Shown here: one piece after another, positions 46,559 to 54,334 of the stretch
Layout: each line of letters opens with the position of its first letter
Position numbering within the stretch: position 1 is the first letter of the stretch
Origin: an uncultured Alphaproteobacteria bacterium
GTDB taxonomy: Bacteria; Pseudomonadota; Alphaproteobacteria; Rs-D84
Reading direction: 5' to 3'
Length of the DNA stretch: 61,933 nucleotides
Assembly (NCBI GenBank): GCA_944389265.1
Contig: CALXLS010000006.1
Span: 1 to 61,933, forward strand
Program-made: the position numbers and the translations under genes
The notes under the pieces: model-generated
Database searches by the model: none
What the model was told of the DNA's origin: nothing
Seen by the model: the letters and a program-made list of their open reading frames with translations, nothing else

Positions 46559-46735
46559 TGACACAGGGTGTTCTTGTGTTGAGGCATCTAAACCTCTATG
46601 CTGTGTGTCCGTGGGGACATAAAATACCTCCAACTGTATTCTGGTTGGAGGATGGTGAATATATTGAATAAGCCATGCTATCTCACAGTATATAGTTTAG
46701 AACCTCCAACCACCTAATTTTATGGTGGTTTTTTT
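46559..46735 (+). promoter_or_regulatory. Candidate riboswitch/attenuator leader RNA, copy C
   Basis: Elements in order: a hairpin GTCC/GGAC, P1 (CCTCCAAC 46627-46634 with GGTTGGAGG 46643-46651), P2 (ATGG/CCAT, 46652-46676, with the conserved GAATATATTGAATAAG loop), P3 (CTAT/ATAG, 46678-46695), the third strand CCTCCAACC (46703-46711), and the terminator AACCACC/GGTGGTT (46708-46730) with T7. The third strand pairs perfectly with GGTTGGAGG and shares AACC with the terminator, so the two states exclude each other. The cysteine-rich gene starts 33 nt after the T run behind a near-perfect AAGGAGGT. No known riboswitch class fits that I recognise. Confidence 0.8.
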
Positions 46736-46768
46736 CGTTCGCAAAAACTGAAAAAAGGAGGTCTAAGA

Positions 46769-47371
46769 ATGAAAAAAACAATTAATATGGTTGTGCTATG
46801 TGTTGCGTTAAGTTGTTCAGGAAATGTATATGGCGCATATGATTGTTCGTATACAAGTTCAAATTTGCCGTCAGGATATTCGTTGGGAAATCCCTATTTA
46901 CCTGATAGTAAATGTACTAATACTTCTAGTGCATATTATTGTAGTGACACTTATAAAGTATGTGATAAGTTTTATATGTGTAGTTCTTGTTCGTCTGGAT
47001 ATTACCCCACTACAACCACTATAAAGGGCGAGCTGTGTAATTCTGTTGCATATTCTAGGTGTTGTAAGCCTTGTACTGATTGTGGTGGGGCTACAAATGA
47101 TTGGGAATATTATAATGAGAGCCATCAGCGCAGAACGATTCAGACATGTAATTGTGATGGGACTTGTAGCACAACCTATGAGTATAGGTGTTATATTGGA
47201 TATTACGGTTCCCCCAGTGATAGTGCAAGTGGTTGTACAAAATGTCCAGGAAAAGGCTATGCCAATCCGGGTAGTAAATATATTACAAACTGCTTTATAA
47301 TACCTGGGACAACATTAAATGATGAGACAGGGGAGTATACATTTACTGACGAGTGTTATTATACAGAATAA
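46769..47371 (+). CDS. Secreted cysteine-rich protein with C-terminal CxYxE motif
   Basis: The 200-residue protein has a signal peptide (about 1-22, ending YGA) and a mature part with 19 cysteines in short EGF/furin-like spacings (CSSCSSGYYP, CCKPCTDC, GCTKCPGKG). The C terminus, CFIIPGT...DETGEYTFTDECYYTE, is shared with the broken gene at 14756 and the protein at 53559. It is exported, probably disulphide-bonded, and of unknown role; adhesion or surface interaction is a guess. AAAGGAGGT before the ATG is the strongest Shine-Dalgarno in the window. The gene sits behind leader RNA copy C and ends at its own terminator. Confidence 0.8.
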   Translation: MKKTINMVVLCVALSCSGNVYGAYDCSYTSSNLPSGYSLGNPYLPDSKCTNTSSAYYCSDTYKVCDKFYMCSSCSSGYYPTTTTIKGELCNSVAYSRCCKPCTDCGGATNDWEYYNESHQRRTIQTCNCDGTCSTTYEYRCYIGYYGSPSDSASGCTKCPGKGYANPGSKYITNCFIIPGTTLNDETGEYTFTDECYYTE

Positions 47372-47375
47372 AAAA

Positions 47376-47397
47376 TCGCCCCTAAGGGCGTTTTTTA
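47376..47397. terminator. Bidirectional terminator
   Basis: CGCCC/GGGCG with a CTAA loop and flanking A and T runs; shared with rnj. Confidence 0.85.
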
Positions 47398-49197
47398 TTT
47401 CTGTACAAAGTGAACGCTATATTGCGGTTTTTTGTCTGCTCCCAAAGATGCACGAATTACTTTATTCGAAGCAACTTGAACTGCACGAACTAAATTGTCG
47501 CGGTCTTTGCGTTCTGCTTTTGTTAAATCATCGATTGCTTTTGTGATTTCGATTTGAATTTGACGTTTCATAAAACCAGTTGTATCCGTTTCGAATATAC
47601 CTGCACTAGATACTTCTGGAACGCCTTTTAAGAAACCGCGCTTGTCAACAGGCAAGGTCACAAAAACTGCACCATTTGTAGCAATCTTTTTACGGTTTTT
47701 ATAAACCTTGTCATCTGCGCTACGTTCTGTTTCGCCTTCCATAACGACAAACCCTGTTTCGATGGTTTCAGAAATATAAGGTGCTTCACCGTCTTTTAAA
47801 GCAATCATTTCGCCGTTATGAACAACCATCATATGTTTTGCACCGCCACGTTCCATAGCCATTTTACCATTTAACATTTCGTTAATGTAATCACCATGCA
47901 TTGGAATAGAGACTTGTGGGTGTACAATATCGTAGAATCTTTCGAATTCTGGACGACCTGCGTGACCGCTGGCGTGCAAATGGTCAGTATCAAATATCGT
48001 ATGTGTTTTTATACCCATACGCGCTAGTTTGTTATACAGGTAAGATACATCTTGTTCGCGACCAGGAATAACAATTGCACTGAACAAAACAGTGTCTGTT
48101 GGCTGCAATTTCATTTCTTTTACATGACCGCGGCAAAGACGAGTTAACATAGCATATTGTTCACCCTGAGAGCCCGTTAAGAAGATTGCTTGTTTTTCTG
48201 CAGGCAGGTCTTTTATTTCACTGTGCAAATAAACATCGTCTTTATTTAAGTATCCGAATTCTATGCCCATTTCGCGGAATTCTGGTAAACCAACATAAGG
48301 AACAGGGTTAGGATTACTGCGTTCTTTAATTGCTGCAACGCGTCCTGCAGCATGTGCTGCTTCTGAAAACATTTTCATACGCGCAATACTACGTGAATAA
48401 CCTGTCACAAGAACGCGACCTGGTGCATTTTTCATAATTTCAGTTAAGGTTTCACGAACTTGGACTTCTGTGGTTTGTGGTTCTTGACGAGAAGCAGAAG
48501 TTGAGTCTGATACACAAGCCAATAACTTAGGGTCAGAACCGATTTCGCGTAAGCGTGCAAAATCTGTCGGGTCTTCTATAGGGTTGTTATCATTGAATGT
48601 CCAGTCTCCAGTATGCAAAACCTTTCCAGCAGGTGTTTTTATAATCAACATCTGTGCTTCTGGTACAGAGTGAGACACATGAAATGTTTCGACTTCGAAC
48701 GGGTCAAGTTTTAAAGTCGCACCGTGATGGTCAAAAATAACGATGTCTTTTTCTGGGTTAAAGTCTAATTCTATACCCTTGAAAGTTTGAATTAAAATTT
48801 CACCAGGAAAACGAGTGCAATAAATAGGTTTTCTAAACTTTGGCCAAACATATTTTAAAGCCCCGATATGGTCTTCGTGCCCGTGAGTTATAACAAAACC
48901 GACAACATCTTTTTTGCGTTTTTCAAGCCAAGTAGTATCGCAGTATTGAACGTCACCAGCACCGATTTCTTCTTCCAAAAATCCCATACCGCAATCAACG
49001 ACCAGATATTTACCTTTGTATTTATAGACATACATGTTTTGACCGACGTGTTCCAGGCCACCTAATGCCATAAAATATAGTTTTTCATCGTTTTTATCGT
49101 TTTCGTGCTTGTTCATACCTGTTATTTTTGCAGGCTTTTTAGATGTTGCAGTTTCTTCTGCAACAGGTGCTTGCTTTTTTTCTCTAACTTTTACCAT
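47395..49197 (-). CDS. rnj: Ribonuclease J
   Basis: RNase J is a metallo-beta-lactamase/beta-CASP enzyme with endo- and 5'-exonuclease activity, processing rRNA and mRNA in alphaproteobacteria. From ATG 49197 (AAGGA upstream) the protein is 600 residues: a Lys/Ala-rich N-terminal extension (about 1-38), MBL motif THGHEDHIGA, later ligands SHSVPEA and HTGDW, the beta-CASP part, HASGHAGRPE, and a C-terminal domain. A longer reading to 49245 lacks a Shine-Dalgarno. The upstream leader is highly structured. It converges on the cysteine-rich gene. Confidence 0.95.
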   Translation of the reverse strand: MVKVREKKQAPVAEETATSKKPAKITGMNKHENDKNDEKLYFMALGGLEHVGQNMYVYKYKGKYLVVDCGMGFLEEEIGAGDVQYCDTTWLEKRKKDVVGFVITHGHEDHIGALKYVWPKFRKPIYCTRFPGEILIQTFKGIELDFNPEKDIVIFDHHGATLKLDPFEVETFHVSHSVPEAQMLIIKTPAGKVLHTGDWTFNDNNPIEDPTDFARLREIGSDPKLLACVSDSTSASRQEPQTTEVQVRETLTEIMKNAPGRVLVTGYSRSIARMKMFSEAAHAAGRVAAIKERSNPNPVPYVGLPEFREMGIEFGYLNKDDVYLHSEIKDLPAEKQAIFLTGSQGEQYAMLTRLCRGHVKEMKLQPTDTVLFSAIVIPGREQDVSYLYNKLARMGIKTHTIFDTDHLHASGHAGRPEFERFYDIVHPQVSIPMHGDYINEMLNGKMAMERGGAKHMMVVHNGEMIALKDGEAPYISETIETGFVVMEGETERSADDKVYKNRKKIATNGAVFVTLPVDKRGFLKGVPEVSSAGIFETDTTGFMKRQIQIEITKAIDDLTKAERKDRDNLVRAVQVASNKVIRASLGADKKPQYSVHFVQK

Positions 49198-49393
49198 AAA
49201 TAATCCTTTTTTATCGTTTAACTTATGCGTTGTCACGAAATCCATTGCTAATAAAGAAAAATATCTTTATTTGTAGTGAATCTGTGACAACGCCGCTTTT
49301 GTGCCCCTATTTGGCAATTGGTTAATAGAATCAATATACTTAGGGGTGTTTTTAAGGAACTTTATTTATGTCGTTCCTTTTTTATCTCTCACC
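49198..49393 (-). promoter_or_regulatory. Structured 5' leader of the RNase J gene
   Basis: On the minus strand TTGCAT (49422-49427), 16 bp and TATCAT (49400-49405) predict a start near 49393 and a leader of about 196 nt. It holds an AAGGAAC/GTTCCTT hairpin (49354-49379), a CCCCTA segment (49341-49346) that can pair either with the 5' end or with TAGGGG (49304-49309), and a 10-bp stem GTGACAACGC/GCGTTGTCAC-type pair (49227-49236, 49284-49293) enclosing AATAAAGA/TCTTTATT. Competing pairings suggest regulation, perhaps by RNase J itself. The plus strand could alternatively encode a small RNA ending in GTTCCTTTTTT. Confidence 0.55.
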
Positions 49394-49436
49394 CCAATAA
49401 TGATACTATTAAATGTTGTGAATGCAAGAATTTAAT

Positions 49437-49460
49437 TACCCGCCAAAAAGGCGGGTTTTC
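49437..49460 (-). terminator. alaS terminator (weak on the minus strand)
   Basis: ACCCGCC/GGCGGGT with a 5-nt loop just past the alaS stop; the T tract is better on the plus strand (TTTTCTTATT) than on the minus strand. Confidence 0.6.
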
Positions 49461-49463
49461 TTA

Positions 49464-51521
49464 TTATTCTGCCAAAGTACCAACTGACATAGTTATTCTG
49501 CGAATTCCGCTGCTGATAGATTTTTCTTTGTTAATCTTTGCGCGGATAATTTCACCTGTGTGATAAATATGCGTTCCACCGCATAGTTCACAAGATACAT
49601 CACCTGCAGTAATAACCTTTACCGTATTTCCGTATTTTTCACCGAACAGAGCCATTGCACCTTTTGACTTGGCTTCGTCCAAAGACATTTCTTCGTGGGA
49701 AACGGGCAGGTCTTCAGAAATCCATTTATTAATAAGGTCTTCGGTTGCTTGCTTTTCTTCCGCGGTCATTGCGCGTCCGAACGAGAAGTCAAAACGAACG
49801 GAGTCAGGCGATACCTTGGAACCGCGCTGTTCAACATCTTCGTTTAATACATGACGCAAAGCCGCTTGTAGTAAGTGTGTTGCAGTATGCGCACGTGCGG
49901 TCTGTTGACGAGAAGGCGCGTTTATAATTGTAGATACAGTATCACCAACATTTAATGTACCAGTTAAAGTTCCTTTGTGAATGACAACATTGTCAACACG
50001 TGCGGCTTCGGATACAGTCATAACCGTTTTTCCATCCTTCTGCATTTCACCGCTATCACCGACTTGACCGCCTTGTGTGCCATAGAAGTTTGTTTTATCC
50101 AAAGCAACTTCTACTTCGTCCCCTGCATTAGCACTTTCAACAAACTCGCCATTGCGTAAGATAGATAATACTTTTGATTGCATATTTGCATCAGGCGAAT
50201 ATTTTGTACTATCGTCTGTATCGGTTAGTTGAGTTTGTGACTCCCATAAAGTACGTGTGCCTTTTGTATTAGCGCGACTGCGTTCTTTCTGTTCTGCCAT
50301 TGACTTTTCAAAGCCTGCGACATCTACATCAATATTTTTATCGCGTAAAATCATCTGGGTTAAATCTAATGGGAATCCATAGGTATCAAATAGTTTAAAT
50401 GCAACATCACCAGGCAGTACGTTATTATTTACTTTTGGTATTTCGTTTTCTAATAATTTCATACCATTTTGCAACATGTCTGCAAACGCATTTTCTTCAT
50501 TTTGTATAATTTCAACAACGTGCTTTTCTTCGCGTGCAAGTTCTGGATAAGCCGCACCCATTTCTGTAATAAGCGCAGGGTATAACTTTGATAATAATGC
50601 ACCTTTATGACCTAGAATCTGACCGTGACGCATAGCACGTCGCAAAATACGCCGAATTACATAACCACGGTCTGTGTTGCTTGGAATAACGCCATCTGCA
50701 ATAGCAAAACCAACAGCGCGCAAGTGGTCTGCAATTACTTTGAATGAAGGGGTGTTTTCTGCTGTTTTTTGTACACCAACAACATTTTCAATTGCCTTCA
50801 TTAAATTAACAAATAGGTCGGTATCATAGTTGTCAGTTTTGCCTTGTAGAACTGCAGCCCAGCGTTCCAAACCACCACCTGTATCAACATTTTTCTTTGG
50901 CAGTGGCGACAGATTACCGTTTGCGTCGCGGTCGTATTGCATGAATACGTCATTCCAGATTTCAACCCATCTATCATCTTCGTTTTCTATATCTGCCCCG
51001 AAATCATAGAATATTTCTGTACAAGGACCACAAGGGCCAGTGTCACCAGCGGACCACCAGTTATCTTTATCGCCAAGTCTAATTGCTTCTTTGCCAGCAA
51101 CTTTGCGCCATATTTCTGTGGATTCTTCGTCTGTTTCGTGGGTTGTCACGCGAAGTTTATTCGGGTCCAGACCTAAAACTTTTGTTAATAATTCCCAAGA
51201 GTACTCGATTGCGCCTTCTTTGAAGTAATCACCAAAAGACCAGTTCCCAACCATTTCAAAGAATGTATGATGACGACCGTCAAACCCGACTTCGTCCAAG
51301 TCATTGTGCTTGCCACCTGCGCGAATACATTTTTGTACGTCTGCAACACGGGGGGCGAAAGCAGGTTCTGTACCTTGCAAAATGCCTTTCCATGGAACCA
51401 TACCTGCAACAGTGAATAGCAGGGTAGGGTCATTTGGAATTAGTGAAGCAGAAGGAACAATTTTATGACCTTTTTCTTCAAAGAATTTTAAGAAAGTTGT
51501 ACGAATATCATTATATTTCAT
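49464..51521 (-). CDS. alaS: Alanyl-tRNA synthetase lacking the C-Ala domain
   Basis: The enzyme charges tRNA-Ala and clears Ser/Gly-tRNA-Ala. From ATG 51521 (AAGGG upstream) it has 685 residues: a class II core with FEEKGH, TLLFTVAGMVPWK and RHHTFFEMVGNWSFGDYFK, the tRNA-recognition domain, and the editing domain with zinc motifs THLLQ..H and CELCGGTH. It ends about 45 residues after CGGTH, whereas typical bacterial AlaRS runs to about 870-880 with a C-Ala domain. No downstream frame encodes the missing part. The in-frame start at 51578 is rejected for lack of a Shine-Dalgarno. Confidence 0.93.
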   Translation of the reverse strand: MKYNDIRTTFLKFFEEKGHKIVPSASLIPNDPTLLFTVAGMVPWKGILQGTEPAFAPRVADVQKCIRAGGKHNDLDEVGFDGRHHTFFEMVGNWSFGDYFKEGAIEYSWELLTKVLGLDPNKLRVTTHETDEESTEIWRKVAGKEAIRLGDKDNWWSAGDTGPCGPCTEIFYDFGADIENEDDRWVEIWNDVFMQYDRDANGNLSPLPKKNVDTGGGLERWAAVLQGKTDNYDTDLFVNLMKAIENVVGVQKTAENTPSFKVIADHLRAVGFAIADGVIPSNTDRGYVIRRILRRAMRHGQILGHKGALLSKLYPALITEMGAAYPELAREEKHVVEIIQNEENAFADMLQNGMKLLENEIPKVNNNVLPGDVAFKLFDTYGFPLDLTQMILRDKNIDVDVAGFEKSMAEQKERSRANTKGTRTLWESQTQLTDTDDSTKYSPDANMQSKVLSILRNGEFVESANAGDEVEVALDKTNFYGTQGGQVGDSGEMQKDGKTVMTVSEAARVDNVVIHKGTLTGTLNVGDTVSTIINAPSRQQTARAHTATHLLQAALRHVLNEDVEQRGSKVSPDSVRFDFSFGRAMTAEEKQATEDLINKWISEDLPVSHEEMSLDEAKSKGAMALFGEKYGNTVKVITAGDVSCELCGGTHIYHTGEIIRAKINKEKSISSGIRRITMSVGTLAE

Positions 51522-51619
51522 TTTAAATAATCCCTTGTTTATCGGTGCAATTTTATAAATATTGCACAGAAGTTTCAATCATAAATATTTATATTTTATA
51601 AAAAAGCAGAAAATGATAG

Positions 51620-52435
51620 TTAGCCCCTAAGGGCAGCAGCGTTCAAAGCCGTCTGCATAAGGTTTTCATATTTAATAAGTGCGCGACGGTAATGGTCTGA
51701 TATATTTCTGACGGGTCGATTAAGTTTTTCATATTTTATCTGGCAAGAATCTATATCTGTTTTTATGTAGTTTATTTTATCCATATAAATAGGTGCAGAG
51801 TCAGGGTTAAGAAATTTAGCATACATGTTCAAGAACACACGCATTACTGCATCAACAGGTGCGCGAAAATCCAAACCGTCATCTAGTTTTTTTATAGATT
51901 CCAATAATGGTTTTAGGAAAGCGAACAATTTAATGACGATATTTGTTCTTATAAGTGTTCCTGCAAAACCTAGGTTAGGTCTGGATAAAGTTATGTTATC
52001 ACCGTCGATTTCAAGATTATCTGGATTCGTTTTTGCACGTAACAAGTCCAATATGCGATGATGAATAACGACAGAATTTTGTACGACAGAAAATATATCA
52101 TTAGAAACATCTGGTATTGTTAAGTCTGTTATAATGTCATCATCATCATTAAAAATAATCCAATCTGGGGAAATTTTTAATTTACCAATGGCTTCTGTAA
52201 TTGCTATACGCGCACGAAAAGTACCGACATTTTCAGAACTGTTGATTATAAAAATATCACCATTGTATCCTAAATCGCGAATTTGTTTTTTTGTGACAGT
52301 AGTGACTGGGTTATCATTATGTACGATAAGCATAAATTTTTGATTTAGTTTACCAAGTGCGGGCACAGAAATTTGCAACATTTCGTTATGGAATGTTGTT
52401 AAACCGACTACAAGATTTATTTTTCTACCCAGCAT
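51620..52435 (-). CDS. Glycosyltransferase-like (GT-A fold) protein
   Basis: The 271-residue protein starts with a Rossmann-like strand (INLVVGLTTFHNEM), has the segment NVGTFRARIAITEAI common in family 2-type transferases, and an acidic DDDD motif after the strand DWIIFN (about 94-97) in the place of DxD. The rest is unassigned. Donor and acceptor are unknown, and the family call is by motif only. The -10 box lies 7 nt before the ATG, so the mRNA is predicted to be leaderless. Confidence 0.6.
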   Translation of the reverse strand: MLGRKINLVVGLTTFHNEMLQISVPALGKLNQKFMLIVHNDNPVTTVTKKQIRDLGYNGDIFIINSSENVGTFRARIAITEAIGKLKISPDWIIFNDDDDIITDLTIPDVSNDIFSVVQNSVVIHHRILDLLRAKTNPDNLEIDGDNITLSRPNLGFAGTLIRTNIVIKLFAFLKPLLESIKKLDDGLDFRAPVDAVMRVFLNMYAKFLNPDSAPIYMDKINYIKTDIDSCQIKYEKLNRPVRNISDHYRRALIKYENLMQTALNAAALRG

Positions 52436-52442
52436 GGAATGA

Positions 52443-52495
52443 ATATTAGTTTAAAGTTTATAAAATTGCAATCGCTTAGTTGTTTATGATATAAT
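52443..52495. promoter_or_regulatory. Divergent promoters sharing one palindromic -35 hexamer
   Basis: TTGCAA (52466-52471) is its own reverse complement. Leftwards it is 17 bp from TAATAT (52443-52448, minus strand); rightwards it is 18 bp from TATAAT (52490-52495). One box can therefore serve the glycosyltransferase-like gene and the membrane-protein gene, but not both at once. Confidence 0.7.
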
Positions 52496-52527
52496 ATAAA
52501 TCAAGAAAATTTGAGGGGCAGCAGTAA

Positions 52528-53004
52528 ATGAAACCAATAATGTTATTTTCGATAGTTGCGTTAACAATGATAGTAATAGCAACATCGTTTGGTTTGCAGA
52601 TATCGAATACGGAATCAATACAAATACCGGCTAATTTAGTTGGGCAAGAATTGTATGTATGTCCTGCTGCGGATTCTATGTGGGATACAATTTCTCAGAT
52701 GCTTCATCCTTTTATAAATTATATAACCATAGCATTCTTTTTTGTTGTTATGCTATTGGCGTTTAACTGGGGTTGGGCATTATATCAGAATTTGTTAAGT
52801 GATTCTTTTAAACGTGAAAGTTTTTCAAAACCGTGGCAGTTTACCAAGTTTACATTTTGGGTAGGTGTTATAGTTTTACTATTAACATTGACACCTAATC
52901 ATTTCAGAACAGTTCATGTCAAAGGCACGACAGAGAATTGGGTGTTATGTGAAAGTAATTCCCCAGATGCGCGCGCAGTAAGGGCAGAAGCAGTTCATAA
53001 CTAA
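52528..53004 (+). CDS. Small multi-pass membrane protein, unknown family
   Basis: The 158-residue protein has three hydrophobic segments (about 4-22, 64-86 and 110-126). The loop between the first two holds one cysteine and the C-terminal part a second (VLCESN), which may face the same compartment and pair. GAGGGG is upstream of the ATG. I recognise no family; some type IV secretion membrane components have a similar size, but I see no supporting motif or neighbour. Confidence 0.65.
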   Translation: MKPIMLFSIVALTMIVIATSFGLQISNTESIQIPANLVGQELYVCPAADSMWDTISQMLHPFINYITIAFFFVVMLLAFNWGWALYQNLLSDSFKRESFSKPWQFTKFTFWVGVIVLLLTLTPNHFRTVHVKGTTENWVLCESNSPDARAVRAEAVHN

Positions 53005-53057
53005 GCATCACAGTTTTTGTCAAGTTTATGAAAAATATCTAAGAAATAAATATGCTC

Positions 53058-53086
53058 TTGACTTAAAGGCAGGATTTCTCTACGAT
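53058..53086 (+). promoter_or_regulatory. hup promoter
   Basis: TTGACT (53058-53063), 17 bp, TACGAT (53081-53086); predicted start about 53093. Confidence 0.7.
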
Positions 53087-53092
53087 TCGAGT

Positions 53093-53236
53093 AAGCAGGA
53101 CAGGCAATGTCCTTGAAATGTAAGAAGTTGCGGTTATGATATTCTTGAAAGTATTTGATAGCCGGGCAAAAGATTTCAAAGACATTGCCTTGGAACTGCC
53201 GGACACCTTATATAAATTTATGAAAGGAGAAACAAA
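53093..53236 (+). promoter_or_regulatory. Structured 5' leader of the HU gene
   Basis: The leader of about 144 nt contains GGCAATGTCCTTGAAAT (53103-53119) and ATTTCAAAGACATTGCC (53173-53189), a 17-bp inverted repeat with one mismatch around a 53-nt loop. The 5' arm can instead form a local GGACA/TGTCC hairpin (53098-53112). These alternatives suggest post-transcriptional control of hup or a processed small RNA. It does not match SRP RNA, tmRNA or a 6S RNA that I can recognise. Confidence 0.55.
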
Positions 53237-53509
53237 ATGAATAAACAGCAATTGATTGAAGCAATCGCAAACGAAGTTGAAGTAACAAAAGCAACAGCTG
53301 CTTCTTGCTTGGATGCATTCATCAACACAGTAACAAAAGTTTTGAAGAAGAAAGGCGAAGTACGTTTGGTTGGTTTTGGTACATTTACAACAGCAAAACG
53401 CAAAGCAACAACAGGCCGCAATCCTCAGACAGGTGCTGCTATTAAGATTCCGGCTTCCACTCAGCCGAAATTCAAACCAGGTAAAGCTTTGAAAGATGCT
53501 TTGAACTAA
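53237..53509 (+). CDS. hup: DNA-binding protein HU
   Basis: HU is a small histone-like dimer that bends DNA. The 90-residue protein is canonical: MNKQQLIEAIANE, GEVRLVGFGTF, the DNA-intercalating arm with KATTGRNPQTG, and KFKPGKALKDALN. AAAGGAG precedes the ATG. It has a long structured leader and a bidirectional terminator. Confidence 0.96.
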   Translation: MNKQQLIEAIANEVEVTKATAASCLDAFINTVTKVLKKKGEVRLVGFGTFTTAKRKATTGRNPQTGAAIKIPASTQPKFKPGKALKDALN

Positions 53510-53531
53510 ATCGTTTGAATTCGATTTGAAT

Positions 53532-53555
53532 AAAAGCCACCAATCGGTGGCTTTT
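53532..53555. terminator. Bidirectional terminator
   Basis: AAAAGCCACC/GGTGGCTTTT with an AATC loop; serves hup and the cysteine-rich operon. Confidence 0.85.
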
Positions 53556-53558
53556 ATT

Positions 53559-53864
53559 TTATTCTACATATGGACAAATATCTGTAATTTGATATGTTCC
53601 AGTGCTATCTGTATATGTTCCTGGTGCCAAATACATAAAGCATGCAGGGTAACTTTCTCTTTTGTTTTCAGATAGGCAACTTAATGCGGATGTGTTGTTG
53701 CTGCCTCCAACTGCAATATATCCAGATGGGCATTGATTATAATTTTGTACTATTTTTATATTGTAATAATAAACAGGTACATAATTTGTTGGGCAAGCAC
53801 CTGCCGCAAATAAATTTTTTGTTGCAAGCAAAGCAAGCATTATAAATATAGATATTTTTTTCAT
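53559..53864 (-). CDS. Small secreted cysteine-rich protein with C-terminal CxYxE motif
   Basis: The 101-residue protein has a signal peptide (about 1-20, ending LFA) and five cysteines in the mature part. Its C terminus, CFMYLAPGT..DSTGTYQITDICPYVE, matches those of the proteins at 46769 and 14756 although the rest differs, so the motif is likely functional. It starts one base after the stop of the upstream gene, with GGGAG inside that gene's end. Last gene of the operon behind leader RNA copy D. Confidence 0.75.
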   Translation of the reverse strand: MKKISIFIMLALLATKNLFAAGACPTNYVPVYYYNIKIVQNYNQCPSGYIAVGGSNNTSALSCLSENKRESYPACFMYLAPGTYTDSTGTYQITDICPYVE

Positions 53865-53865
53865 T

Positions 53866-54312
53866 TTAATTGCTCCCTTCTAAATTTTGGAAAAATGCTT
53901 CTGCGCTATTGCTAGAACCGTCTGATGGGTTAACGGCGCGTCTTGTGCAATTTTGCAAGCAATCTGTTTCATCGTCATAAATTGCAACAAGAATAAATTT
54001 TGATTCTGCAGGGTATAAAAGTTTGGACCAACAATATTTATTTGCAGCAGAAGAAGTTCTGCTTCTATAAATTTCTGATGTGACACTTCCTACTGAACCA
54101 CTAGAATTAGAACATATCCCGACACCACGCCGCCTTAAAGGGTTTACTGCTGTCATCTCATACCTTCCGACCCAATCGGAACCCCCTTCACCAACCTCTG
54201 TTAACATGCCGTAGGCATATGATTCTTTATTTACGCATAAAGTATGTGCTTGTGAATAATTACAGAATATGACGGAACAAAAAATTATAAAAATATTCGT
54301 ATAGATTTTCAT
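53866..54312 (-). CDS. Small secreted cysteine-containing protein, family 2
   Basis: The 148-residue protein has a signal peptide (about 1-22, ending SQA) and five cysteines after it. It resembles the upstream neighbour: a Gly-rich segment with Trp, then GVGIC, K-Y-C-W with Pro shortly after, and a D-C-x2-N-C pair near the end. It lacks the CxYxE C terminus. GGAGG precedes the ATG. Function unknown; the repeated pattern suggests a duplicated gene pair. Confidence 0.7.
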   Translation of the reverse strand: MKIYTNIFIIFCSVIFCNYSQAHTLCVNKESYAYGMLTEVGEGGSDWVGRYEMTAVNPLRRRGVGICSNSSGSVGSVTSEIYRSRTSSAANKYCWSKLLYPAESKFILVAIYDDETDCLQNCTRRAVNPSDGSSNSAEAFFQNLEGSN

Positions 54313-54334
54313 TTTATCCTCCGGCGTTTAAAAT

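Noticed and set aside
49318..49563. An 81-residue plus-strand frame between rnj and alaS
   Set aside because: It passes through two hairpins and the end of alaS on the other strand and has no Shine-Dalgarno or family features.
53093..53236. SRP RNA, tmRNA or 6S RNA upstream of hup
   Set aside because: The SRP tetraloop/GGAAG core, the tmRNA tRNA-like ends and the open bubble of 6S RNA could not be found.
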